Below are positions 1 through 5,896 of a stretch of 6,594 bases of DNA, one piece after another. Under the pieces are notes generated by a model. The model was not told the DNA's origin, made no database searches, and worked only from the letters and a program-made list of their open reading frames with translations. A program made the position numbers and the translations under genes. Every line of letters begins with the position of its first letter. The stretch's first letter is position 1. Source of the DNA: Erysipelotrichaceae bacterium (GTDB lineage: Bacteria; Bacillota_I; Bacilli_A; Erysipelotrichales; Erysipelotrichaceae); NCBI GenBank assembly GCA_021442745.1, contig JABUSI010000336.1, positions 1-6,594 of the forward strand, given 5' to 3'.

Positions 1-701
1 AGAGGCATATTCCGATACGAATCGGTATCAACAGCGGTTCCATCGAAAAAGAAATCATTGAAAAATACGGGAAAGTCACCGCCGAAGGAATGCTGGAAAG
101 TGCCCGGAAACACATCGAAATTCTCGAATCCATGGATTTCTATGATACCTGCCTCTCTTTTAAAGCCAGTGATGTTATGATGACCATTGATGCCTATCGC
201 TTAGCCAGTGAACAATTCGATTACCCGCTGCATCTGGGTGTAACCGAAGCAGGCACACCGTTTGTGTCCACCGTCAAATCTTCCGCTGCATTGGGAGCTT
301 TGCTGGCAGACGGTATCGGAGACACCATTCGCGTCAGCGTATCCGGTGAACCGGAAGAGGAAATCAAAATCTGCAAGCGATTACTGAAATGCTTTGACTT
401 ATGTCCGGACACACCGGAACTTGTATCCTGTCCGACATGCGGACGTATTCAATGGGATTTGCTGAAATACATTCCGGAAGTCGAGCAATTTCTGGAAACC
501 ATCCGCAGTGACATTAAAGTAGCCGTCATGGGATGCGCCGTCAACGGACCGGGAGAAGCCAGAGAAGCCGACATTGCGATTGCCGGTGGTAAGAAAGAGG
601 GTTTACTGATTAAAAAGGGAGAGATCATCCGTAAAGTACCGCAAGAGGAAATCGTACAGACGCTAAAAGACGAAATCATAAAAATGACGAGTGGTCAATG
701 A
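1..701 (+). CDS. ispG: IspG, 4-hydroxy-3-methylbut-2-enyl diphosphate synthase (flavodoxin), 5'-truncated by the window edge
   Basis: This is the C-terminal part, about two thirds, of IspG (GcpE), the cytosolic [4Fe-4S] enzyme that reductively converts 2-C-methyl-D-erythritol 2,4-cyclodiphosphate to HMBPP in the MEP isoprenoid pathway. The frame is open from base 3 with no start, so the gene begins outside the window; an ATG at 90 lies inside the conserved core and is not the start. Visible residues 4-14 read PIRIGINSGSI, the typical PIRIGVNAGSL segment of the TIM-barrel domain. The cluster domain holds SCPTCGR (visible Cys143 and Cys146) and MGCAVNGPGEA (Cys178 and Glu185), which supply the three cluster cysteines and the conserved glutamate. 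The C-terminus is complete and ends at TGA 699-701, inside a terminator hairpin. The next gene is convergent. The identification is firm; only the N-terminus is unseen. Confidence 0.97.
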   Translation, partial: RHIPIRIGINSGSIEKEIIEKYGKVTAEGMLESARKHIEILESMDFYDTCLSFKASDVMMTIDAYRLASEQFDYPLHLGVTEAGTPFVSTVKSSAALGALLADGIGDTIRVSVSGEPEEEIKICKRLLKCFDLCPDTPELVSCPTCGRIQWDLLKYIPEVEQFLETIRSDIKVAVMGCAVNGPGEAREADIAIAGGKKEGLLIKKGEIIRKVPQEEIVQTLKDEIIKMTSGQ

Positions 702-716
702 CCATTCGTCTTTTTA
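686..716. terminator. Bidirectional intrinsic terminator between convergent ispG and the XRE gene
   Basis: The arms GACGAGTGGT (686-695) and ACCATTCGTC (701-710) form a 10-bp stem with one G-T wobble around the loop CAATG. TTTTT follows on + (711-715), and an A-run at 681-684 gives a T-run on the - strand. The hairpin therefore can end transcription from both sides. It contains the ispG stop codon (699-701), and its + strand T-tract contains the TAA stop of the XRE gene (714-716). Confidence 0.85.
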
Positions 717-1226
717 CTTCAGGCTGTATTTTTCTATGTATCCGATCATTTTTTCGTTATGGATAATCTGACGTGCTTCTTCCATATCAATCGTATAGCC
801 TTTCATCACTAGCTGAATAATGGCTTCAGTATACTGCACCTCCAGGTTTTTCTGTGAAGACAGGTACTCTTCCAGCGTGATATTCATAGTCCGGTTTACC
901 CCCTCGATTGCTGCCGTGTAGTACGTGGTATCCCCTAAACATCGTTTCAGATTCGCAAATGACGCAAATCCTTCCACGATATCATTGACATCAATCGCCC
1001 GGTTATTTTTCAGCACATACGTTCCGCCGCTTAAAATCTTATCCGTTGTCGTCTGCAAGATATCCGCCAATTGAAGAAGAACCGTTACTTCCGGATATCC
1101 GTCCCCCGTTTCCCATCGGGAAACAGCCTGAAATGAGATTCCGAGATGATCCGCCACATTCTGCTGGGTCAGACCAAGTTCTTTTCTTCTTTCCCGGATA
1201 TATTGTCCGACTTTAACATTGTTCAT
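714..1226 (-). CDS. XRE-family helix-turn-helix transcriptional regulator with an unassigned C-terminal domain
   Basis: This is a 170-residue cytosolic DNA-binding protein. Residues 5-63 are a Cro/C1-type HTH: GQYIRERRKELGLTQQNVAD, then LGISFQAVSRWETGDGYP with the recognition helix around residues 31-40, then LLQLADIL. The remaining 100 or so residues are soluble and predicted mostly helical (DIVEGFASFANLKRCLGDTT, TLEEYLSSQKNLEVQYTEAI, MEEARQIIHNEKMIGYIEKY). I cannot match them to a named domain; they may sense a ligand or mediate dimerisation. The start is well supported: TAAGGAGGT lies 7 nt upstream of the ATG. The gene has its own promoter with an overlapping palindrome, which suggests autoregulation (inference). 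It lies downstream of nfo behind a terminator and is convergent with ispG. Its targets are unknown. Confidence 0.9.
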   Translation of the reverse strand: MNNVKVGQYIRERRKELGLTQQNVADHLGISFQAVSRWETGDGYPEVTVLLQLADILQTTTDKILSGGTYVLKNNRAIDVNDIVEGFASFANLKRCLGDTTYYTAAIEGVNRTMNITLEEYLSSQKNLEVQYTEAIIQLVMKGYTIDMEEARQIIHNEKMIGYIEKYSLK

Positions 1227-1240
1227 GTCTGTTACCTCCT

Positions 1241-1262
1241 TATGATTACAGTATGAATCATA
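1241..1262. promoter_or_regulatory. Palindrome overlapping the XRE gene promoter, candidate autoregulatory operator
   Basis: A perfect 7-bp inverted repeat, TATGATT-N8-AATCATA, spans 22 bp just upstream of the Shine-Dalgarno sequence of the XRE gene. It covers the proposed -10 hexamer and the transcription start region, the usual place for a self-repressing Cro/C1-like dimer to bind. The symmetry is read directly from the sequence; binding by the neighbouring regulator is inference. Confidence 0.55.
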
Positions 1263-1278
1263 TGCGACAACTAAACAA
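1250..1278 (-). promoter_or_regulatory. Probable promoter of the XRE regulator gene
   Basis: On the - strand, TTGTTT (1278-1273) is followed after exactly 17 nt by CATACT (1255-1250), a 4/6 match to the sigma-A -10 box. Transcription would begin near 1243, about 17 nt before the ATG, leaving the TAAGGAGGT site intact. The hexamers are modest matches, so the placement is tentative. Confidence 0.45.
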
Positions 1279-1313
1279 TAACGCGATTTTTGTAAATATT
1301 CTACGTCTCATTG

Positions 1314-1336
1314 AAAAAAGGAGTCTTACAACTCCC
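1314..1336 (-). terminator. Intrinsic terminator downstream of nfo
   Basis: Read on the - strand, GGAGT-TGTAAG-ACTCC forms a 5-bp stem (6 with a G-T wobble) followed directly by six Ts. It begins about 14 nt after the nfo stop codon and lies ahead of the XRE gene promoter, so it should separate the cshB-nfo transcript from the regulator gene. The short stem suggests some readthrough is possible. Confidence 0.7.
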
Positions 1337-1349
1337 GTTTTTCACTTCT

Positions 1350-2207
1350 TTATTTCACATCAGTAAACGTCCGGTTCCGTAAATTTTCAATTTCCTGTTT
1401 ATACGGAGGCTTTTCATTTACGTACGGTGTTTCCAGTATCTTGATAATATGTTCGGTCCGCGGGTTATGAACGATATCGCATAATGTCTCAAATCCGATT
1501 TCGCCGTATCCGATGTTTTCATGACGGTCTTTTCTTGCACCGCGAACATTTTTTGAATCGTTAATATGCATCGCCAGTACGCGGTCAAGACCGATGATCC
1601 GGTCAACATCATCCAGTAAAGCATCAAAATTACTGACGTCATATCCGGAATCATGCAGGTGGCACGTATCCAGACAGATTCCAAGTAATTCGTTTTTTTT
1701 CACTCCGTCGATAATTTCTTTCAGCTCTTCCAGAGTCCTTCCTACTTCAGAGCCTTTCCCAGCCATCGTTTCCAAGGCAATTCTGACGGTTTGTCCGTCC
1801 GACAATACTTCATTCAGCCCGTCAATAATCCGGCGGATACCGGCTTGCGGTGTTGCCTTGGTGAAGGATCCCGGATGAAGGACAAGTATCCCTGCACCGA
1901 TTTCCTCGACCCGTTCGATTTCTTTTTTCAGAAAATCCACACCCAGCCGGAACGTTTCCTCTTTTTCCACGTTTCCCAGATTGATAATATACGGTGCATG
2001 CACAACAACATCATTCATTGACAAGCCATGCTCTGCCAGAAGCTGCTTTGCCTGTTCCACATGAAGTTCGTTCACTGCTTTCCGCAACGTATTCTGGGGA
2101 GCACCCGTATACAGCATCATTGCATTGGCATTATATGACAACATTTCCTTCACTGACCCCTCAATATATTCCGGGGCTTTCATCTGTACATGACTACCGA
2201 TCCGCAT
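1350..2207 (-). CDS. nfo: Endonuclease IV (Nfo), AP endonuclease
   Basis: This 285-residue protein is the zinc-dependent class II AP endonuclease of base excision repair. It cleaves DNA 5' to abasic sites and removes blocked 3' ends. It has the AP2Ec TIM-barrel fold and the usual length (about 280-300 residues). All nine expected zinc ligands are present: His70 (VHAPY), His111 (LHPGS), Glu146 (LETMAGKGSE), Asp180 and His183 (LDTCHLHDSGYD), His214 (HINDSKN), Asp227 and His229 (RKDRHENIG) and Glu259 (LETP). The N-terminus MRIGSHV is typical. The ATG lies inside the end of the helicase gene, a 14-nt overlap, and AGAGG at 2215-2219 is 7 nt upstream of it. Expression is therefore probably coupled to the helicase gene; no separate promoter was noticed. 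B. subtilis has the same cshB-nfo (yqfR-yqfS) order. Confidence 0.97.
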   Translation of the reverse strand: MRIGSHVQMKAPEYIEGSVKEMLSYNANAMMLYTGAPQNTLRKAVNELHVEQAKQLLAEHGLSMNDVVVHAPYIINLGNVEKEETFRLGVDFLKKEIERVEEIGAGILVLHPGSFTKATPQAGIRRIIDGLNEVLSDGQTVRIALETMAGKGSEVGRTLEELKEIIDGVKKNELLGICLDTCHLHDSGYDVSNFDALLDDVDRIIGLDRVLAMHINDSKNVRGARKDRHENIGYGEIGFETLCDIVHNPRTEHIIKILETPYVNEKPPYKQEIENLRNRTFTDVK

Positions 2208-3561
2208 TGGACAACCTCTTTTCTCTCTGTTTCTGTTTTGCCCGTTCCTTGGTCTGTGCCTTGATACTGTCTTGTATCATCTGACGGCGCTGTTTCCGTT
2301 TGATTTTCTCGATTTCCTGCTGTCTCTTTTTCTTATAACCCGGTTTTACTTTCTGGTTTTTCTTTGTCAGCATTTTGGCGATTTCTTTATCCACAACGTC
2401 ATTCTTACGTGTACGTTTCTGTCCGTACGGCAGAAGATGAATCCAGTTACCGCCTTTGTAATCCTGATGTTCAAAGAGGATACCTTTTCCTTTCAGTGAA
2501 CGGATGGAAGCTTCATCTTTGTCGTTATACAAAGCATAGCATACACCATCCAGCGATGCTCTTCCGGTTCTTCCCGAGCGATGTACGTAGTATTCCAATG
2601 CATTCGGGAATCCCAGGGAAACAACATGAGAAACCGCTTCGATATCAATACCGCGGGCGGCAATATCTGTTGCAACGATATACGTTGCATTCTGGTTCAT
2701 GACATCTTTCATCGCATTTTTCCGCTGTCTTGTCGTCAGATCCCCGTGTACTTCGGTAACGTCATATCCTTCCGAGCGCAATGCCTCTGCTACTTCGGAA
2801 GCATACTTACGGGTATTGGCAAAAATCAGACAGACATACGGTTGAAAGCCCGGTAAAATCTTCAGAAGTTTTTCTTTGTAATCCATATGTTTGCAAGGTA
2901 CCAGAATGTGTGTTACCTTTGCCTGTGCCTGTTGTTTTTTGATTTCCACTACCGTCGGTTCGTGTAAATACTTCCGAAGAAACGGCTGAAGATTCTGCGG
3001 AATGGTTGCAGAAAATACCATCATCTGCAAGTTTTCTTTCATTCTTCCGCAGACCTGGTCCACGTCATCCAGAAAACCGAACTCCAGCGTCATATCCGCT
3101 TCATCCACCACAAATACGTCCGCTGTATCCAGACGCAACACCTGCGACTGTAAGAACGCATCTTTCAGTCTTCCCGGTGTACCAATCACAATGTGCGGCT
3201 GGTTTTTCAGTTGATTCTCCATCCGGCTTTTTTCCACTTCACCGGATACCAGGCGTATGGAAACGGACGGATCGATTTCATTATATTCCACCGCCCTCTC
3301 GTAAATCTGTCTTGCCAGTTCGCGTGTCGGCGCGCAAATCACCGCCTGTACTTCTTGTCTGGCAACGTCAATTCCATCAAAAACAGGAATCAGAAACGCA
3401 TGCGTCTTTCCGGTCCCAGTTGCCGAGATACCGATTATATCTTTCTTTTTCTTCGCCAAAGGAATAACCTTCAGCTGAATCGGCGTATATTCTTCAAACC
3501 CTAAGGATTCCACATATTCCGTGGTCTTACGGTTAAAGGAAAACATCTTCATGTTTGACAT
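2194..3561 (-). CDS. cshB: DEAD-box ATP-dependent RNA helicase, CshB (YqfR)-like
   Basis: This 455-residue cytosolic ATP-dependent RNA helicase would act in RNA unwinding, such as ribosome assembly, RNA turnover or cold adaptation (family knowledge). All core motifs are present in order: Q motif GFEEYTPIQ (21-29), Walker A SATGTGKT (46-53), PTRELA (78-83), TPGR (128-131), DEAD (153-156), SAT (184-186), LIFANTR (245-251), ATDIAARGID (297-306) and HRSGRTGR (327-334). After about residue 380 comes a strongly basic, Lys/Arg/Gln-rich tail of some 75 residues, probably an RNA-binding extension. The choice of CshB over CshA or DeaD rests on this tail and on the adjoining nfo and ispH, as in B. subtilis. 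The start ATG has AGGTGAT a few bases upstream. It leads the cshB-nfo unit and is divergent from ispH. Confidence 0.93.
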   Translation of the reverse strand: MSNMKMFSFNRKTTEYVESLGFEEYTPIQLKVIPLAKKKKDIIGISATGTGKTHAFLIPVFDGIDVARQEVQAVICAPTRELARQIYERAVEYNEIDPSVSIRLVSGEVEKSRMENQLKNQPHIVIGTPGRLKDAFLQSQVLRLDTADVFVVDEADMTLEFGFLDDVDQVCGRMKENLQMMVFSATIPQNLQPFLRKYLHEPTVVEIKKQQAQAKVTHILVPCKHMDYKEKLLKILPGFQPYVCLIFANTRKYASEVAEALRSEGYDVTEVHGDLTTRQRKNAMKDVMNQNATYIVATDIAARGIDIEAVSHVVSLGFPNALEYYVHRSGRTGRASLDGVCYALYNDKDEASIRSLKGKGILFEHQDYKGGNWIHLLPYGQKRTRKNDVVDKEIAKMLTKKNQKVKPGYKKKRQQEIEKIKRKQRRQMIQDSIKAQTKERAKQKQREKRLSNADR

Positions 3562-3581
3562 AGTATCACCTGCCTATCTTT

Positions 3582-3590
3582 ATCATAGCA
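3582..3590 (-). promoter_or_regulatory. Extended -10 promoter element of cshB
   Basis: On the - strand, TGC-TATGAT matches the extended -10 consensus TGnTATAAT with a 5/6 hexamer. No good -35 box is seen 16-18 nt upstream. Transcription would start near 3575, giving a leader of roughly 14 nt that still includes the AGGTGAT ribosome binding site. Confidence 0.5.
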
Positions 3591-3636
3591 ATTTTTTCAA
3601 AAACATGCTGTTGAATATTATCAAATTTCCTTAATT

Positions 3637-3663
3637 TTGTCCAGTCTTACGGTGTGGTATACT
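3637..3663 (+). promoter_or_regulatory. Extended -10 promoter of the ispH-amidase pair
   Basis: TGG-TATACT at 3655-3663 is an extended -10 element with a 5/6 hexamer. The -35 is weak: TTGTCC at 3637-3642 with a short 15-nt spacer. Transcription would begin near 3670, leaving a leader of only about 12 nt that starts almost at the ribosome binding site. This argues against any ispH start upstream of 3682. Confidence 0.6.
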
Positions 3664-3670
3664 ATACGCG

Positions 3671-3676
3671 AGGTGG
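3671..3676 (+). promoter_or_regulatory. Ribosome binding site fixing the ispH start
   Basis: AGGTGG, preceded by G, lies 5 nt before the ATG at 3682. The in-frame TTG at 3637 has no such site and sits in the promoter, so 3682 is chosen. Confidence 0.8.
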
Positions 3677-3681
3677 ATTTT

Positions 3682-4581
3682 ATGAACGTTATTCCCATTG
3701 TGCCCAGAGGATTCTGCAAAGGTGTCATCCGGGCAATCAAAACCGCAAAAACAACCCGGACACAATATCCCGACAAAAACATTACTGTTTTAGGGATGAT
3801 TGTACACAATCGTTATATAGTGGAGGCACTGGAACAACTGAACATCCGTACCCTGGACGATTCCCGTACTTCACGTTTTGATCTCGTGGACCGGATTGAA
3901 GACGGCGTAGTGATTTTAACGGCACACGGTACCGATGACGCAACCAGAGAAAAAGCTATCCGGAAAGGACTGATTGTGGTTGATGCGGTATGCGATGATG
4001 TCATGAATACAAAAATTATCATTCAGAAAGCTTTATCCGAACACAAGGAAGTGTTGTATATCGGCAAAAAGAACCATCCGGAAGCACAAGCCATGTGTTC
4101 CATTGATCCGAAACACATTCATCTGATTACTTCCGTCAAGGATGCCAGAGAATGCACAATTGAAAAGAAAGCGTATCTTCTGACCAATCAGACCACCATG
4201 TCCCTTCTGGAAATCCGTGATATCATCGAAGAATTATCTTCAAGAATCGAAGGTCTGGAAATACAACCGGAATTATGCAGCGCAACCCGTCTCCGGCAGC
4301 AGGCTATTCTGAAACAAGAGGCAGACGGATATATTGTAGTCGGTGACCCGCGTTCCAATAATTCCCGCAAACTGGCAGATCTGGCTGCCACGCACAACAA
4401 GCCGGTGTGGATGATTGAATCCGTGGATGATCTGAAAGATATAACGTTTGACGAAACCATGACGATAGCAGTAACTTCCGGTGCAAGTACTCCTACCATA
4501 TTGACCAATCAGGTTATCGCCTATCTTCAGCAATATCCGTGTGAATGTCCGGATACCGTCAAGGAAGGACTTCTGGGATGA
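3682..4581 (+). CDS. ispH: IspH (LytB), 4-hydroxy-3-methylbut-2-enyl diphosphate reductase
   Basis: This 299-residue [4Fe-4S] enzyme catalyses the last MEP-pathway step, reducing HMBPP to IPP and DMAPP. The cluster cysteines are Cys12 (RGFCKGV), Cys104 (DAVCDDV) and Cys199 (CSATRLRQQA). Substrate and proton-relay residues are kept: His42 (VHN), His82 (AHG), His132 and Glu134 (HPEAQ), Thr172 (NQTTMS), Ser225 and Asn227 (SNNS) and Ser269 (SGASTP). Several flanking motifs are unusual: DAVCDDV where DATCP is typical, AHGTDD where AHGVSP/AHGxxP is common, and GDPRSNNS where GSxNSSNS is common. It is therefore a divergent but apparently active member of normal length. The promoter and AGGTGG site support the ATG at 3682. 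The stop overlaps the amidase start as ATGA. It is divergent from cshB. Confidence 0.95.
   Translation: MNVIPIVPRGFCKGVIRAIKTAKTTRTQYPDKNITVLGMIVHNRYIVEALEQLNIRTLDDSRTSRFDLVDRIEDGVVILTAHGTDDATREKAIRKGLIVVDAVCDDVMNTKIIIQKALSEHKEVLYIGKKNHPEAQAMCSIDPKHIHLITSVKDARECTIEKKAYLLTNQTTMSLLEIRDIIEELSSRIEGLEIQPELCSATRLRQQAILKQEADGYIVVGDPRSNNSRKLADLAATHNKPVWMIESVDDLKDITFDETMTIAVTSGASTPTILTNQVIAYLQQYPCECPDTVKEGLLG
4561..4569 (+). promoter_or_regulatory. Ribosome binding site of the amidase gene, within ispH
   Basis: AAGGAAGGA lies 8 nt before the ATG at 4578 and inside the last ispH codons. It supports 4578 rather than the in-frame ATG at 4545, which has no comparable site. Confidence 0.75.
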
Positions 4582-5231
4582 AAAGGAAACGCAAAAAGAA
4601 CAATTTTCTGAGACGTATCATATGCGGATTACTGCTTGCGGTAATTGCGATGTACTCGATAGCGGAATACGGGATACCCTATATCAACGAACAGTTTCTG
4701 ATTCACCCGGTACAGCCGGAAGTTATTGATGGACTGGTTGTACATACAAAGTTCATTGAAGAAGGAAGACAAAACCGTCCGGGAATCAAACGGACAATCA
4801 AATATATCGTGATTCATGAAACGGGGAATTTCAAAGCAGGAGCGACGGCAGAGAATCACAGTATTTACCTGACAAAAAACTCCAAAGTGGAAAATTCCTG
4901 GCATTATACGGTGGATGACACGGAAATCTGGCATCACTTACCGGATGATGAAGTAGGATGGCATGCTTCCGACGGATTGAGCAATCCCGGCGGAAACCTG
5001 AACGGTATCGGGATTGAACTATGCGTCAACAAGGACGGTGACTTTGAAAAAACACTGGACAATGCCGCTAAACTTGTGGCGTATCTTCTAAGCGAATACA
5101 ATCTGCCTCTGTCCAGAGTCAAACAGCATCATGACTTCACAAAGAAAAACTGTCCGCAGACGATTCGCAATACGGACCGCTGGGAGGAATTTCTGCAGAT
5201 GGTTAAAACGTACAAAAACGGGAAAGACTAA
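4578..5231 (+). CDS. N-acetylmuramoyl-L-alanine amidase, Amidase_2 family, membrane-anchored or secreted
   Basis: This 217-residue protein has a very basic N-terminus (MKRKRKKNN), a hydrophobic segment at residues 14-29 and an extracytoplasmic domain. S-I-A at 27-29 could be a signal peptidase site; otherwise the segment is an anchor. The catalytic domain runs from about residue 72 to 200 and resembles Bacillus CwlA/XlyA and T7 lysozyme, which cut the amide bond between MurNAc and L-Ala in peptidoglycan. Expected zinc ligands are His80 (IVIHETG), His184 (QHHDFTKKNCP) and Cys192, with the catalytic lysine at Lys190. SWHYTVDD (107-114), VGWHA and GIGIELC are further family signatures. No cell-wall-binding repeat follows, unlike many phage-type relatives. 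It is cotranscribed with ispH through an ATGA overlap. Its 3' end overlaps trmK by 4 nt on the opposite strand. A role in wall remodelling is inferred. Confidence 0.92.
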   Translation: MKRKRKKNNFLRRIICGLLLAVIAMYSIAEYGIPYINEQFLIHPVQPEVIDGLVVHTKFIEEGRQNRPGIKRTIKYIVIHETGNFKAGATAENHSIYLTKNSKVENSWHYTVDDTEIWHHLPDDEVGWHASDGLSNPGGNLNGIGIELCVNKDGDFEKTLDNAAKLVAYLLSEYNLPLSRVKQHHDFTKKNCPQTIRNTDRWEEFLQMVKTYKNGKD

Positions 5232-5248
5232 CAATCTTCCCCGTTTTT
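5214..5248. terminator. Bidirectional intrinsic terminator spanning the convergent amidase and trmK stops
   Basis: Arms AAAAACGGGAAAGA (5214-5227) and TCTTCCCCGTTTTT (5235-5248) pair over 14 positions with one A-C mismatch around the loop CTAACAA. The five-base A and T ends give a U-tract in either direction. Both stop codons, TAA on + (5229-5231) and TAG on - (5230-5228), lie in the loop. Confidence 0.88.
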
Positions 5249-5896
5249 CAATACATTCTCAATCATTTCCAACCGTTTATGATAGGAAACATACGACTTA
5301 TCCGTCGGCTTCATAACCGACAGATATGTCAGCAGTTTTTCTTTCTCGTTTGTCCAGTATTCCGTAAAAACAGCCGTCGGTTGTCTTCGTAATACCGGTC
5401 CGAACATCACGTCGTACGCATCCTGCGTCTGATTTCCGTGTTCGCAGACGAGAATCGGATAATACTTATAATCATGAACTAATGTTTCATCCAGGATTCG
5501 GAAACCGTTGTCTCCTAACCATTGTCTCAGCATTTCCACTTCCACATTCGGCTCCAACACAAAATATTTCGTATTTTCTGCATATTTCTTATCGGATAGC
5601 AGAATTTCGGTAATGGTCTGACCGCCCATACCGGCGATAATGACACATTCACAGGATACCGGAACTGACCGTAAACCATCGGACAAATACAGCGGTATAT
5701 CGGTAACGTGTGCCTGTTCCATCGTTTTTCCCGCCATTTGTAACGGCCCTTCGGCAATATCACTGGCACATACCGTTGCATCCGGATACTTTTTCCGAAT
5801 CATCAGAGCCAGATATCCGTGATCACAACCGACATCCAGATAAGAATCACACACCGGAAGTATTTCCAGAATAGCTTCCAATCGTTTTTGTTTCAT
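5228..5896 (-). CDS. trmK: TrmK, tRNA (adenine(22)-N1)-methyltransferase
   Basis: This 222-residue cytosolic enzyme uses S-adenosylmethionine to make m1A at position 22 of tRNAs (TrmK/YqfN family, COG2384). The Rossmann-type methyltransferase domain fills residues 1-155: motif I DVGCDHGYLA (21-30), acidic loop ASDIAEGPL (44-52), AGMGGQTI (88-95), LEPN (114-117; LQPN is more usual) and DYKYYPI (142-148). FGP (165-167) leads into a charged helical C-terminal segment (about 175-215), matching the coiled-coil domain of the family. The start ATG shares one base with the rpoD stop (TGATG), and no good Shine-Dalgarno sequence is visible, so translation probably depends on termination-reinitiation after rpoD. 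sigA-trmK proximity is also known in B. subtilis. The NIF3-like gene (yqfO) that often follows is absent here. Confidence 0.95.
   Translation of the reverse strand: MKQKRLEAILEILPVCDSYLDVGCDHGYLALMIRKKYPDATVCASDIAEGPLQMAGKTMEQAHVTDIPLYLSDGLRSVPVSCECVIIAGMGGQTITEILLSDKKYAENTKYFVLEPNVEVEMLRQWLGDNGFRILDETLVHDYKYYPILVCEHGNQTQDAYDVMFGPVLRRQPTAVFTEYWTNEKEKLLTYLSVMKPTDKSYVSYHKRLEMIENVLKNGEDC

Noticed and set aside
1594..2284. Open frames on + opposite nfo and the helicase gene end
   Set aside because: They lie antisense to well-conserved genes, have no ribosome binding sites or recognisable domains, and contain low-complexity Ser/Phe-rich translations.
3006..3504. Longer open frames on + opposite the helicase core
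   Set aside because: The translations are antisense to DEAD-box motifs and show no domain; the real coding strand is unambiguous.
3561..3664. TAGTAT ... ATACTA symmetry across the divergent region, and TTGA-N6-TCAA at 3611-3624
   Set aside because: The arms are short, AT-rich and unevenly spaced relative to the promoters, as expected by chance in such sequence.
3657..3667. Small inverted repeat GTATA-C-TATAC over the ispH -10 region
   Set aside because: With 5-bp AT-rich arms it is readily explained by the TATACT promoter sequence; not enough to call an operator.
3637..3681. Upstream TTG start that would add 15 residues to IspH
   Set aside because: It has no ribosome binding site, overlaps the proposed promoter, and adds residues not typical of the family; the ATG at 3682 has AGGTGG at good spacing.
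4545..4577. Earlier ATG for the amidase adding 11 residues
   Set aside because: It lacks a good Shine-Dalgarno sequence. The ATG at 4578 has AAGGAAGGA at 8 nt, an ATGA overlap with ispH, and gives a typical basic-then-hydrophobic signal region.
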